Shown here in pieces: positions 35,959-47,845 of a DNA stretch of 64,000 nt. Each line of letters starts with the position of its first letter. Position 1 is the stretch's first letter. The notes below the pieces were generated by a model, which did not search any database, was not told the origin of the DNA, and worked only from the letters and a program-made list of their open reading frames with translations. The position numbers and the translations under genes are program-made. Source of the DNA: Novosphingobium sp. PhB165 (GTDB lineage: Bacteria > Pseudomonadota > Alphaproteobacteria > Sphingomonadales > Sphingomonadaceae); contig NZ_SLVB01000003.1 in assembly GCF_004341845.1 (NCBI RefSeq), positions 62,001 to 126,000 of the forward strand. The letters are read 5' to 3'.

Positions 35959-36408
35959 TCACTGCACGCGCGTCACCACCGCAAGGCGATTGACCTTCTG
36001 GATCGTCAGCCGGTAGCCGCCGAGCGTTCCGCGCTTGACGGTCGCCTCCTGCCCGATCCGTGCCCAGGTCAGGATGTCGCTGCCATCGGTCACCTTCCAG
36101 ACCATGCCGTTGTCGAACGTCACCTGCGTTGCGCTCAGCACGGCGATCTTGCTGGTGACATCCTCGACCGGCGCGGGAACGTCGGGTTGCTCGCGCGCGA
36201 CCTTCTGCTTCTGCGTCTCGGTCAGTCCAAACGACGCGACCGGATCGGCAGGCGCCGCCGCTTTCTGCCCCTTGATGGGAATCGCATCGTAGCAGGCGAG
36301 CCGCTGCGCCGCATCGCCGATCGCACGGCACGACTCCAGCGGCGACGCCGCCAGCGCCGGACTTGCCCCCAGCATCGTCAACACCAAACCTGCCGCAATC
36401 TTGTTCAT
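35959..36408 (-). CDS. Periplasmic protein with C-x-RLxCxD motif, paralogue of 31990-32553
   Basis: 149 aa from ATG 36408, chosen because it opens a signal peptide (NKIAAGLVLTMLGASPALAA) and has GAGGA upstream; a start 14 codons earlier is open but unlikely. The motif SCRAIGDAAQRLACYDAI and the C-terminal VKRGTLGGYRLTIQKVNRLA correspond to the protein at 31990-32553. The mature protein is probably a small beta domain (VTFDNGMVWKVTDGSDILTW). Function unknown. Confidence 0.75.
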   Translation of the reverse strand: MNKIAAGLVLTMLGASPALAASPLESCRAIGDAAQRLACYDAIPIKGQKAAAPADPVASFGLTETQKQKVAREQPDVPAPVEDVTSKIAVLSATQVTFDNGMVWKVTDGSDILTWARIGQEATVKRGTLGGYRLTIQKVNRLAVVTRVQ

Positions 36409-36547
36409 TCGGTCCTCGCTTTCGCACCAACCATACCGGCCCGACACCATAACGGAGCGCCCGGCGAGCGCCAGTTCTTCCCGCGCGAAAGCGCTGTCGT
36501 CACCCGATCTTCTTGTCCCACTACCCCCGGCCTTTCCCCCAAACAGA

Positions 36548-36578
36548 ATGCCCCCCGGAGCATCGCTCCGAGGGGCAT
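36548..36578 (-). terminator. Probable clpB terminator
   Basis: Inverted repeat ATGCCCC...GGGGCAT with an inner CGGAGC/GCTCCG pair, 25 bases downstream of the clpB stop on the minus strand and followed by ATTCTGTTT. The stem is strong and the T tract weak. Confidence 0.6.
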
Positions 36579-36602
36579 CAGATAGATCAACGCGCTCGAT
36601 GA

Positions 36603-39182
<2,580 letters not shown>

Positions 39183-39208
39183 GGTGTGAATTGCCTCCTG
39201 ATCTCGAT

Positions 39209-39237
39209 CATATAGTGTTGCATTATTGCAACACAAG
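39209..39237 (-). promoter_or_regulatory. Candidate RpoH promoter of clpB with palindrome in the spacer
   Basis: On the minus strand CTTGTG (39237-39232) and CTATAT (39215-39210), 16 bases apart, fit the alphaproteobacterial heat-shock pattern of CTTG and a CYTAT-type -10. A perfect inverted repeat GTGTTGCA-TTAT-TGCAACAC (39215-39234) fills the spacer and could be an operator. The clpB ATG lies 27 bases downstream of the -10. Confidence 0.5.
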
Positions 39238-39506
39238 CCATGCCATGATCTTTTTCGCGCCGCCCGGCGCGGAAAGAAGTGGTTGAATCACAAGAGCCGG
39301 AACCGGCCGGCCCCAAGATGGGTGTCCGCGCCGGGATTGCCACCCCCGATAACCCCGAAGCGCGCGGCAATTTATCCGGAGGCACCCGGATCAAACGTCG
39401 CCCCGGCGTTGAACGGGCTTGCCGCGCATGCAAATGCTTGGCGCTGCGCCGCCCATTGCCTAGCTTCGCGGGCCAGACCGAAATCAACGGGAAGAGGCAT
39501 CGAGAC

Positions 39507-39959
39507 GTGGCGAAATTCACCCCTCAGCAGGCAGCGGACGTCCTCGCAATCAAGCAGGTCATTTACGAGTGGGGCGACGAGCTCGACATCCACAACGGCC
39601 TTGAAATGCGCAATGCCAACGTGCTGGCCGAGGACGTGGCCTACAACGTGGGCGGCGAATGGCGCGAAGGGCTGAAGGCCGTGGAGGCCTTCTACAAGGG
39701 CCGCGCCGAAGCGCTGCGGGCCGGTGCCGGGCTGATGACCATGCGTCACATCATCAGCAGCCTGCGCGTCTCGTTCGACGATGCGGACAATGCCAAGGTC
39801 GGCTACCTCCTGTTGTTCTTCGCCGCGCAGGGCGAGGCACCGTTCAACACCTGCGATCCCCTCGCCGTTGCCGACGTGAAAATGGAATGCCGCCGCGACT
39901 CCGACGGCGAATGGCGCATCACGCGGTTCGATTCCGGCCAGATCTTCCGGCGCGGTTGA
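39507..39959 (+). CDS. SnoaL-like/NTF2-fold protein
   Basis: 150 aa from GTG 39507, which has GAAGAGG upstream and precedes the typical opening helix (DVLAIKQVIYEWGDELDIHN). The cone-shaped NTF2 fold is indicated by GLKAVEAFYKGRAEAL, TMRHIISSLRVSFDD and the closing WRITRFDSGQIFRRG. Relatives include polyketide cyclases, dehydratases and ring-hydroxylating dioxygenase beta subunits; which reaction applies is unknown. The frame is open upstream to 39279 but that part is not conserved in character. Confidence 0.75.
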   Translation: MAKFTPQQAADVLAIKQVIYEWGDELDIHNGLEMRNANVLAEDVAYNVGGEWREGLKAVEAFYKGRAEALRAGAGLMTMRHIISSLRVSFDDADNAKVGYLLLFFAAQGEAPFNTCDPLAVADVKMECRRDSDGEWRITRFDSGQIFRRG

Positions 39960-39996
39960 GGCCGCCTTAGCTCCAAGCGACGCAGACAAAGAAACC

Positions 39997-40089
39997 CGTC
40001 GTCCCCGCGAAGGCGGGGACCCCGCTTCCTTCTGACACGCTTTCGCATGGCGCAAGACAGCGGGGACCCCGCCTTCGCGGGGGCGACGG
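39997..40089. repeat. REP pair, family A
   Basis: A unit GTCCCCGCGAAGGCGGGGAC with flanks (39997-40029) faces an inverted copy GGGGACCCCGCCTTCGCGGG (within 40059-40089). Each unit is itself a palindrome, so the pair can fold into two hairpins. Family A recurs at 43537, 53955, 54136, 61747 and 61866. Confidence 0.85.
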
Positions 40090-40185
40090 CGTGTTTGGGG
40101 CAAAGGCGGAGGGATTAAACCAGCACCATCTTGCCAAGCGATTGAAACACTGGCGAGGCGCGCCATACGTGCTAGACCTCAGCCC

Positions 40186-43098
40186 ATGCGACCCGTTACC
40201 CGTACGAGCCTGCTCGCGCTCTCAGCCGCCCTGCTCCTCTCCGCCTGCGCCACCGCGCCGAGCACCGCGTCGAGCGCTGCGCCGCCGCCGGTCGCCGCCG
40301 CAGCAGCACCGCAGCCCGCCTCACCCGCGGCGCTCGTCTCCAAGGTCGACATTCCCTACGAGACATTCGTGCTGCCCAACGGGCTCACCACGATCGTCCA
40401 TACCGATCGCAAGGCACCGATCGTCGGCGTCACGCTCTATTTCCATGTCGGCTCCAAGAATGAACCGCGCGGCAAGACCGGCTTCGCGCACCTTTACGAG
40501 CACCTGTTCTTCGGCGGATCGGCCAACGTGCCCGATTTCGACGTGCCGCTGGACGCCGCCGGATCCACGTCCAGCAACGGTTCCACCTCCTACGACCGCA
40601 CCAATTACGTCGAGACCGTGCCCACCGGCGCGCTGCCGCTGGCGATGTTCCTCGAAAGCGATCGCATGGGCCACCTGCTGCCCGCCGTCACGCAGGACAA
40701 GCTCGACAAGCAGCGGGGCGTTGTCCAGAACGAGAAGCGGCAGGGCGACAATCAGCCCTACGGCCTCTTCGAGTACGCCCTGAACGAAGGCCTGCTGCCC
40801 ATCGGCCACCCCTATCGCCACACCACCATCGGCTCGATGGCGGACCTCGACGCGGCGACGCTGACCGACGTGCGCACGTGGTTTACCGATCACTACGGCC
40901 CCAACAATGCCGTGCTGGTGCTTTCGGGCGATATCGACGCGGCCAGCGCCCGTCCGCTGGTGGAAAAGTGGTTCGGCGACATTCCGCGCGGCCCGGCCGT
41001 CGCGCCGGTCTCGGCGGGGCCCGTCACCCTGCCCGCGCCCGTCCACCGCGAGATCGCCGATCAGGTGCCTATGATGCAGTTGACGCGCAACTGGACCGGC
41101 CCGGGCCTCAACGATCCCGATGCGCCCGCGCTTCAGGTGGGCATGGATATCCTCGGCGGCCTTGCCAGTTCGCGGCTCGACAACGAACTGGTGCGCGGCC
41201 AGCAGCTTGCCGTGAGCGTGACCGCCTATGCGCAAGTGCTGGAAAGCGTCAGCTTCCTCACCATGGCGATGACCGTGAAACCGGGCGTGGACCGCGCCAA
41301 GGCCAATGCCGCCTTCGACAAGGTACTGGCCGACTTCCTGCGCGACGGCCCCACCGAAGACGAAGTCCGCCGCTCCGTGGTCAGCACGCTTTCGGACCAG
41401 ATCGGCGGGCTCGAACGCGTCGGCGGTTTCGAGGGCAAGGGCGCGACTTTGGCCGAGGGCCAGGCCTATTCGGGCGATCCGGCCAAGTACAAGCATGACC
41501 TTGCCGCCATGGCCGCGCTGACCCCGGCGCAAGTCAAGGCGGCGATGAACACATGGCTCTCGCGCCCGGTCTACGCGCTGGACGTCGTGCCGGGCGAGCG
41601 CACGATGGACGGCGCCAAGCTCGGCGGCTGGGGCGATGAGGACAAGACGCCCGCCCCCAAGCCCGATCCGAAGCGCCCGGTAGCCCCGGTGCCGCCCGCA
41701 CCGAAAGTCGCGGCCCCGCCGGTCGCCCCGGTCGGCGCCCTCGCCTTCCCGGCGATCGAGCGCGCCACGCTGTCGAATGGCATTCCCGTGGCGCTCGCGC
41801 GCCGCACCGCCGTACCCAAGGTGGTGCTGACGATGGACTTCGACGCCGGCTATGCGGCCGACGCGCTGGATACGCCGGGCACGCAGGGCCTGATGCTGTC
41901 GATGCTCGATCAGGGCACGACCAGCCTCGATGCCACCGGAATTGCCGAGGCGCAGGAACGTCTGGGCGCGGGCATCTCGATCGACGGCTCGCTCGATACG
42001 TCGAGCGCCTCGCTGACCGCGCTGACCGCCAACCTCGGCCCCTCGCTCGACCTGCTGGCCGACGTGGTGCGCAACCCGGCCTTCGCCCCGTCCGAGGTCG
42101 ACCGCGTCAAGGCGCAGGCGCAGGCCGCGCTTTCGCAGGCGCAATCCTCACCCCCGGCACTTGCCCGCCGCGCGCTTGGCGCTGCGCTTTACGGCAGCCA
42201 TCCCTATGCCCAGCCCAGCGACGGGCTGGGTCAGGCGGATACGCTGGCGGCGCTCACGCCCGACGCGCTCAGGGCCGCGCACGCCAAGTGGCTGCGCCCC
42301 GATCTTGCCCGCATCACCGTGGTCGGCGATGTGACCATGGACGAGCTGAAGCCCCTGCTCGAACGCGCCTTCGGTAACTGGCAGGCGCCGACGACACCCG
42401 CGCCGGTCAAGCCGATCAACGCGGCAGTGGCGGCCAGCCAGCCCCGCATCGTGCTGATCGACCGCCCGCATTCGCCGCAATCGGTGATCCTGGCTGGCCG
42501 CGTCCTGCCGATCACCGGCCGCACGCCCGACGGCGAGCCGCTGCAACTGGCCAACGAAGTGCTCGGCGGCGGCTTCCTGTCGCGCCTCAACAAGGACCTG
42601 CGTGAGGAAAAGGGCTGGTCTTACGGCGTCTACAGCGGCGTCACCAAGGCCTTGGGGCCAAGCGCCTTCACGCTCTCCGCCCCGGTCCAGTCCGACCGCA
42701 CAGGCGACGCGATCAAGTCGATCATCGCCGACATGACCGCCTATCCGGCCACCAAGGCGATCACTGCCGAGGAATTCCAGCGCGTGACGGACGGCGCCAT
42801 CCGCCAGCTTCCCAACTTGTTCGAAACCAATTCGCAAGTTGCCGGCGCGATCCGCCAGAACGACCGCCTCGGCCGGCCGGAGGACTACTACGTGACGCTG
42901 GCGGCCAAGTACCGGGGCATCGGCCAGCCCGCCGTGGCAGCCGCCGCAACACAGTACCTCCGTCCGCAAGGCCTTGTCTTCGTGATCGTAGGGGACCGCA
43001 AAGTGGTGGAGCCGCAGCTCAAGGGACTTGGCCTGCCGATCGAAATCCAGCAGGCGCCCAAGACGGATAACGCGGCGGGCGGCGACGAATCGCAATGA
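40186..43098 (+). CDS. M16 family zinc metallopeptidase, two-domain lipoprotein
   Basis: 970 aa. Lipobox LSAC after a signal peptide, so a membrane-anchored periplasmic lipoprotein. The first M16 domain carries the inverted zinc motif HLYEH (H102, E105, H106) with NEKRQGDNQP further on; a Pro/Ala linker near 485-520 leads to a second M16 domain (NGIPVALARRTAVPKVVLTM; VLGGGFLSRLNKDLREEKGW) that lacks the zinc motif, the usual fused active/inactive pair. Degrades peptides or unfolded proteins in the periplasm. Monocistronic or with the small gene 38 bases below. Confidence 0.94.
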   Translation: MRPVTRTSLLALSAALLLSACATAPSTASSAAPPPVAAAAAPQPASPAALVSKVDIPYETFVLPNGLTTIVHTDRKAPIVGVTLYFHVGSKNEPRGKTGFAHLYEHLFFGGSANVPDFDVPLDAAGSTSSNGSTSYDRTNYVETVPTGALPLAMFLESDRMGHLLPAVTQDKLDKQRGVVQNEKRQGDNQPYGLFEYALNEGLLPIGHPYRHTTIGSMADLDAATLTDVRTWFTDHYGPNNAVLVLSGDIDAASARPLVEKWFGDIPRGPAVAPVSAGPVTLPAPVHREIADQVPMMQLTRNWTGPGLNDPDAPALQVGMDILGGLASSRLDNELVRGQQLAVSVTAYAQVLESVSFLTMAMTVKPGVDRAKANAAFDKVLADFLRDGPTEDEVRRSVVSTLSDQIGGLERVGGFEGKGATLAEGQAYSGDPAKYKHDLAAMAALTPAQVKAAMNTWLSRPVYALDVVPGERTMDGAKLGGWGDEDKTPAPKPDPKRPVAPVPPAPKVAAPPVAPVGALAFPAIERATLSNGIPVALARRTAVPKVVLTMDFDAGYAADALDTPGTQGLMLSMLDQGTTSLDATGIAEAQERLGAGISIDGSLDTSSASLTALTANLGPSLDLLADVVRNPAFAPSEVDRVKAQAQAALSQAQSSPPALARRALGAALYGSHPYAQPSDGLGQADTLAALTPDALRAAHAKWLRPDLARITVVGDVTMDELKPLLERAFGNWQAPTTPAPVKPINAAVAASQPRIVLIDRPHSPQSVILAGRVLPITGRTPDGEPLQLANEVLGGGFLSRLNKDLREEKGWSYGVYSGVTKALGPSAFTLSAPVQSDRTGDAIKSIIADMTAYPATKAITAEEFQRVTDGAIRQLPNLFETNSQVAGAIRQNDRLGRPEDYYVTLAAKYRGIGQPAVAAAATQYLRPQGLVFVIVGDRKVVEPQLKGLGLPIEIQQAPKTDNAAGGDESQ

Positions 43099-43136
43099 CG
43101 CCGCGCTGCGCCAGTGTTGTGAACAGGAGAAACTGA

Positions 43137-43436
43137 ATGTCGCTCGGGGGAACCTACGAATGCTCCACCAAGACCCCGATGGGTCATCAGAAGGGCACGC
43201 TGACCATCGTTCCCGAAGGTGACACCTTCACCGGACAGATCACCGGCGATCTCGGCACGATGGAGCTGAAGAACGGCACCATCAGCGGCAATACGCTGAG
43301 CTGGAAGATGAAGATGACCTCGCCGATGCCGATCGATCTCGATTGCAAGGCGACGGTGGAAGGGCAGACGCTCACCGGCACGATCAAGGCCGGGTTTTTC
43401 GGCACGATGGCGCTGAACGGTACGAAGACGAGCTGA
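43137..43436 (+). CDS. Small beta-rich protein of unknown function
   Basis: 99 aa, no signal peptide. Alternating beta-strand pattern with glycines (GTYECSTKTPMGHQKGTLTI; GTIKAGFFGTMALNGTKTS), suggesting a compact beta-barrel or sandwich. The pattern resembles short uncharacterised proteins seen beside hydrolases and dehydrogenases, but I assign no function. Starts 38 bases after the M16 peptidase with AGGAG upstream. Confidence 0.7.
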   Translation: MSLGGTYECSTKTPMGHQKGTLTIVPEGDTFTGQITGDLGTMELKNGTISGNTLSWKMKMTSPMPIDLDCKATVEGQTLTGTIKAGFFGTMALNGTKTS

Positions 43437-43536
43437 GGTCGCGGGGCAGCTGAATGACGGCGGCCTGATGACGAGCCTGCCCGACTGAGCAGGCTCGTCC
43501 GGCCATATCCCCCTTCCGACCTACCTGACAAAACAC

Positions 43537-43622
43537 CGTCATCCCCGCGAAGGCGGGGATCCCGCTTCTTCTTGCGGTGGCGCACAAGGAAGCGGGGCCC
43601 CCGCCTTCGCGGGGGCGACGGA
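43537..43622. repeat. REP pair, family A
   Basis: Unit with ATCCCCGCGAAGGCGGGGAT (43537-43569) and an inverted unit CCCCCGCCTTCGCGGGGG (within 43590-43622), separated by 20 bases. Same family as 39997-40089; no gene in the gap between the small protein and gatB. Confidence 0.85.
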
Positions 43623-43711
43623 GAGGTTTGGTGCAGGGACATATCTTTCTGGACCGAACAGGTACCGCCAGCGATGGTCCCCCTATTTCGTTGACGCTCT
43701 CACCAGACGCA

Positions 43712-43749
43712 AAAAGGGCCGGGAAGCGCATCCGCTTCCCGGCCCTTTT
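43712..43749. terminator. Bidirectional terminator below gatB
   Basis: Perfect 17-bp stem: AAAAGGGCCGGGAAGCG (43712-43728) with CGCTTCCCGGCCCTTTT (43733-43749), loop CATC. The A and T ends serve as U tracts in either direction. It lies 20 bases after the gatB stop. Confidence 0.92.
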
Positions 43750-43768
43750 CAATCGGTACCGCAGTCCG

Positions 43769-45265
43769 TCAGCCCAGCTTGGCCTTCAGGATCTCGTTCA
43801 CCACCTGCGGGTTGCCCTTGCCGGCCATGGCCTTCATCGTCTGGCCGACGAAGAAGCCAAACAGCGCAACCTTGCCTTCGCGGTACTGGGCGACCTTGTC
43901 GGCATTGGCGGCGAGGATCTCGTCCACCTTGGCCTCGATGGCGCCGGTGTCCGATTCCTGCTTCAGGCCTTCGCGCTCGACGATGACACCGGCGTTGTCG
44001 CCGGTCTCGAACATCGTTTCGAGAACCTGCTTGGCGATCGAGCCCGAGATCGTGCCCTTGCCCACCAGCGCCAGTAGTTCCGCCGCCTGTTCGTGGCTGA
44101 TCGGCGAGTCTTCCAGCGACTTGCCCAGCTTGTTGAGCGCGCCGAAGAATTCCGAAATCAGCCAGTTGGCCGCCTGCTTAGCGACTTCGGCAGGCTGCTT
44201 GCCCTGTGCCGAAGCGGTTTCGGCCAGCAGTGCCTCGAACCATGCGAACGTATCGACATCGGCGGTCAGCACGGCGGCGTTGTAGGCCGAAAGGCCCAGT
44301 TCGCCTTCGTAGCGGGCGCGCTTGGCGTCCGGCAGTTCGGGCAGGCTCGCGCGGCATGCCTCAAGGAAGGCATCGTCGAGTTCGAGCGGCAGCAGGTCCG
44401 GATCGGGGAAGTAGCGATAGTCGTGCGCGTCTTCCTTCGACCGCATCGATCGCGTGGAGCCGGTCGTCGGATCGAACAGGCGGGTTTCCTGCACGATCTT
44501 GCCGCCGCTTTCCAGCACATCGACCTGACGGCTGGCCTCATGCTCGATCGTCTGCATGACGAAGCGCACGGAGTTGACGTTCTTGGTCTCGGTCCGGGTG
44601 CCGAACGGCTCGCCGGGCTTGCGCACCGAGACGTTGACGTCGCAGCGCATCGAGCCCTGATCCATGTTGCCGTCGCACGAGCCGACATAGCGCAGGATCT
44701 GACGCAGCTTTGCCACGTAAGCCCCGGCCTCTGCGGGCGAGGTCATGTCCGGGCGGCTGACGATTTCCATCAGCGCCACGCCGGAGCGGTTGAGATCGAC
44801 GTAGGACATCGTCGGATGCTGGTCGTGCATCAGCTTGCCCGCGTCCTGCTCGACGTGGATGCGCTCGATGCCGATCACCTTGTCGGCCGGGATGCCCGCC
44901 TTCTCGTCCGCCTCGATGGTCAGCGATCCCTCGCCCACCAGCGGGTGGTAGAGCTGGCTGATCTGGTAGCCCTGCGGAAGGTCGGCGTAGAAGTAGTTCT
45001 TGCGATCGAAGCGCGACCACTTGTTGATCTGCGCCTCGATCGCCATGCCGGTCCGCACGGCCTGACGGATGCATTCGCGGTTCGGAACCGGCAGCATGCC
45101 CGGCATCGCCGCGTCGATCAGCGAGACCTGCGAGTTCGGCTCCGCGCCGAACGCCGTGGCAGAGCTGGAAAACAGCTTGGAGTTCGAGGTGACCTGCGCG
45201 TGGACTTCGAGGCCGATCACGACCTCCCAGTCACCGGTGGCGCCCTGGATGCGATAAGTGCTCAT
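43769..45265 (-). CDS. gatB: Asp-tRNA(Asn)/Glu-tRNA(Gln) amidotransferase subunit B
   Basis: 498 aa from ATG 45265 ([20 protein letters not shown]). Kinase-like subunit that phosphorylates and amidates misacylated tRNA. Family signatures: [54 protein letters not shown] and the C-terminal YqeY-like tail ([20 protein letters not shown]). One base separates its start from the gatA stop. An indirect route to Gln- or Asn-tRNA is implied. Confidence 0.98.
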   Translation of the reverse strand: MSTYRIQGATGDWEVVIGLEVHAQVTSNSKLFSSSATAFGAEPNSQVSLIDAAMPGMLPVPNRECIRQAVRTGMAIEAQINKWSRFDRKNYFYADLPQGYQISQLYHPLVGEGSLTIEADEKAGIPADKVIGIERIHVEQDAGKLMHDQHPTMSYVDLNRSGVALMEIVSRPDMTSPAEAGAYVAKLRQILRYVGSCDGNMDQGSMRCDVNVSVRKPGEPFGTRTETKNVNSVRFVMQTIEHEASRQVDVLESGGKIVQETRLFDPTTGSTRSMRSKEDAHDYRYFPDPDLLPLELDDAFLEACRASLPELPDAKRARYEGELGLSAYNAAVLTADVDTFAWFEALLAETASAQGKQPAEVAKQAANWLISEFFGALNKLGKSLEDSPISHEQAAELLALVGKGTISGSIAKQVLETMFETGDNAGVIVEREGLKQESDTGAIEAKVDEILAANADKVAQYREGKVALFGFFVGQTMKAMAGKGNPQVVNEILKAKLG

Positions 45266-45266
45266 A

Positions 45267-46754
45267 TTACCACCACTTTTCCGGCTTGGCCGCAAACTGC
45301 GCGCGCTGTTCCAGCGCGAGACCGGCGTTCAGCACGCCCTGTTCGTCGAAAGCCTTGCCGATGACCTGAAGACCCAGCGGCAGCCCTTCGCGGTTGAGCC
45401 CGGCCGGGACCGACATCGCCGGAAGACCCGCGAGCGAGGCGGGGACTGCGAAGACGTCGTTGAGGTACATCTTCAGCGGATCGTCGACGTTCTCGCCAAG
45501 GCCGAAGGCGGCCGAGGGCGCGGTCGGCGCGAGGATCACGTCGCACTGCTCGAAGGCCTTGGCGAAGTCCTGCGCGATCAGCGCGCGAACCTTCTGGGCC
45601 TGCGTGTAGTAGGCGTCGTAAAAACCGGCCGAGAGCACGTACGTGCCGATCAGGATGCGGCGCTTCACCTCGGGGCCGAAACCGGCGGCGCGGGTGGCGG
45701 CGTACATGTCCTGAAGGTTCGCACCGTCCGGCAGATCGCGCAGGCCGTAGCGCACGCCGTCATAGCGCGCGAGGTTCGACGAGGCTTCGGCCGGGGCGAT
45801 GATGTAGTAGGTGGGCAGCGCGTACTTGGTGTGCGGCAGCGAGATCTCGACGATCTCCGCGCCCGCATCCTTCAGCCAGGCAATGCCGTCGTCCCACGAC
45901 TTGGCGACATCGTCGTCCAGGCCATCGACGCGGTATTCCTTCGGAATGCCGACCTTCTTGCCCTTCATGTCGCCCGAGAGAGCGGCTTCCCAGTTCGGCA
46001 CGGGGAGGTCGAGGCTGGTCGAATCCTTGGCGTCGAAACCGGCCATGGCTTCCAGCATGATTGCACAGTCCTGCACCGAGCGAGCCATCGGGCCTGCCTG
46101 GTCGAGCGAGCTGGCGAATGCCACCACGCCCCAGCGCGAGCAGCGGCCGTAGGTCGGCTTGATGCCGGTGGTGCCGGTGAAAGCGGCCGGCTGGCGGATC
46201 GAGCCGCCGGTGTCGGTACCGGTCGCCGCCGGGCAGAGACGCGCGGCCAGCGCAGCCGAGGAACCGCCCGAGGAACCGCCCGGAGCGAGGGCAGCATTGC
46301 CACCGTCATTGCGCTTCCACGGCGAGATCACGTTGCCGAAATAGCTGGTCTCGTTCGACGAGCCCATGGCGAACTGGTCAAGGTTGAGCTTGCCCAGCAT
46401 GCCCGCACCGGCATCCCACAGCTTCTGCGAGACGGTCGATTCGTACTGCGGCTTGAAGCCTTCCAGCATGTGGCTGGCGGCCGTGGTCTGCACGTCGAAG
46501 GTGGCGAACAGGTCCTTCATGCCGATCGGCACGCCGCCCATCTTGCCCAGAGCCTCGCCCTTGGCACGCTTGGCGTCGGTGGCCTGCGCGGCCTCGATCG
46601 CCTTTTCGGGCGTGGCGATGATGAAGGCGTTGAGCGCTTCCTGCGCGGCGGCGACGTTGGCGTTGAACGCCTCGGCCACTTCGACGGCGGTGAAATCGCC
46701 CCCCGCAACGCCGTCGCGGATCTGCGCGACGCCGAGTTCCGTAAGTTCAGTCAT
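45267..46754 (-). CDS. gatA: Amidotransferase subunit A
   Basis: 495 aa amidase-signature enzyme that frees ammonia from glutamine. The catalytic Lys-cisSer-Ser triad is seen in GMKDLFAT and in [14 protein letters not shown] with [13 protein letters not shown]. Full length. gatC lies upstream beyond a 133-base spacer carrying a repeat pair, so transcription from gatC must cross it. Confidence 0.98.
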   Translation of the reverse strand: MTELTELGVAQIRDGVAGGDFTAVEVAEAFNANVAAAQEALNAFIIATPEKAIEAAQATDAKRAKGEALGKMGGVPIGMKDLFATFDVQTTAASHMLEGFKPQYESTVSQKLWDAGAGMLGKLNLDQFAMGSSNETSYFGNVISPWKRNDGGNAALAPGGSSGGSSAALAARLCPAATGTDTGGSIRQPAAFTGTTGIKPTYGRCSRWGVVAFASSLDQAGPMARSVQDCAIMLEAMAGFDAKDSTSLDLPVPNWEAALSGDMKGKKVGIPKEYRVDGLDDDVAKSWDDGIAWLKDAGAEIVEISLPHTKYALPTYYIIAPAEASSNLARYDGVRYGLRDLPDGANLQDMYAATRAAGFGPEVKRRILIGTYVLSAGFYDAYYTQAQKVRALIAQDFAKAFEQCDVILAPTAPSAAFGLGENVDDPLKMYLNDVFAVPASLAGLPAMSVPAGLNREGLPLGLQVIGKAFDEQGVLNAGLALEQRAQFAAKPEKWW

Positions 46755-46782
46755 GCTGCAATCCAGCCGTTGTGTGCCGCCA

Positions 46783-46864
46783 GTGCTTCGACAAGCTCAG
46801 CACGAGCGGGGAAAAATATGTCCCTGTTCCCCGACCCGCTCATCCTGAGCCTGTCGAAGGATGG
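46783..46864. repeat. Inverted repeat pair, family B, between gatC and gatA
   Basis: GTGCTTCGACAAGCTCAGCA with a CGAGCGGG tail (46783-46810) faces CCCGCTCATCCTGAGCCTGT with a CGAAGG tail (46834-46864). Same family as at 2274-2353. It splits the gatCAB operon. Confidence 0.85.
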
Positions 46865-46887
46865 GAATACGAGGCGTTCCGCCGATA

Positions 46888-47190
46888 TCACTCGATAACC
46901 TTGGGCACGCCGAAGAAGCCGTGCTGCGCGGCAGGCGCATTGGCCAGAACCGCATCGCGCTTGTCGCCGCCGGTCAGCGGATCGGCATCGATCACGTCGT
47001 CGCGCAGGCGCAGCGTGTTAGGGATGACGGCGGTCATCGGCTCGACTTGCGAGGTATCGACTTCGCCGAGTTGCTCGACCCAGGCGAGAATGCCGTTGAG
47101 TTCGGGGACCATCGCCTCGATTTCAGCCTCGCTCACCTTGATGCGGGCAAGGCTGGCGATCTTCGCAACGGTTGCGGTATCGACCGACAT
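46888..47190 (-). CDS. gatC: Amidotransferase subunit C
   Basis: 100 aa, standard length. The belt-like subunit that holds GatA and GatB together. [20 protein letters not shown] at the start, [20 protein letters not shown] and the [16 protein letters not shown] tail are typical. First gene of the gat cluster on this strand. Confidence 0.96.
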   Translation of the reverse strand: MSVDTATVAKIASLARIKVSEAEIEAMVPELNGILAWVEQLGEVDTSQVEPMTAVIPNTLRLRDDVIDADPLTGGDKRDAVLANAPAAQHGFFGVPKVIE

Positions 47191-47317
47191 GGCGTTCCTT
47201 CAGTTTTGACCGGCACCGCACCGGAAACGCGCGGACGCCATAAGTTCAGGCCGGGCAGCTAGCACCCGGCCCGAATTGCTTCAAGCATCGAGCGGCCCCG
47301 AAAGGCCGCCGACGGCT

Positions 47318-47845
47318 TTATTGCTTGGGTTGTTGTGCAGCCGGCTGGCCGGCAGGAGCGCCCTGCTGCCCCGCCTGTTGCTGCGCCTGAACCGCCGCCA
47401 TCATCTGTTCGAATTCGGCATGGGTCTTCCAGTCGATCAGCTGGACTTCGAACACGAGGTCCGAGTTCGGCGGGATCGGGCCGGACCCTTCCGCGCCGTA
47501 GCCGAGCGCGGCGGGGATCGTCAGGCGATAGGAACCGCCGCGCTGCATCTGCACGAGGCCCTGCGCGAAACCGGGTACCACGTCGGCAACCGCCATCGGC
47601 GTCGCATCCGACTGGTCGAACACGGTGCCGTCCTTGAGCATGCCCTTGTAGGCGACGAGCACGTAGTCCTCGGCTGAAGGCTTGGCGCCCTCACCGGCGG
47701 TCAGGGTTTCGACCTTGACCGTGGGTGCGGCAGCGGTGGCTGCGGCAGGTGCGGCCGCTGCCGGAGCAGCCGCATGGGCAGCCACCGGCGCCATGAGCGC
47801 GAATGCGAGAGCGATCGGGGCGATCTTCACTGCGGCGGCGATCAA
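47318..47845 (-). CDS. FKBP-type peptidyl-prolyl isomerase, periplasmic
   Basis: 175 aa. Signal peptide ending PVAAHAAA, Ala-rich linker, then a single FKBP domain: DYVLVAYKGMLKDGTVFDQS, VVPGFAQGLVQMQRGGSYRL and IPAALGYGAEGSGPIPPNSD with LVFEVQLID. The tail is Gln/Ala/Pro-rich (QAQQQAGQQGAPAGQPAAQQ). Its ATG overlaps the stop of the FKBP gene upstream by four bases, so the two are translated together. Confidence 0.94.
   Translation of the reverse strand: MIAAAVKIAPIALAFALMAPVAAHAAAPAAAAPAAATAAAPTVKVETLTAGEGAKPSAEDYVLVAYKGMLKDGTVFDQSDATPMAVADVVPGFAQGLVQMQRGGSYRLTIPAALGYGAEGSGPIPPNSDLVFEVQLIDWKTHAEFEQMMAAVQAQQQAGQQGAPAGQPAAQQPKQ

Noticed and set aside
40321..42144. Long open frame antisense to the M16 peptidase
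   Set aside because: Same GC-bias shadow; the plus-strand gene has catalytic motifs and a signal peptide.
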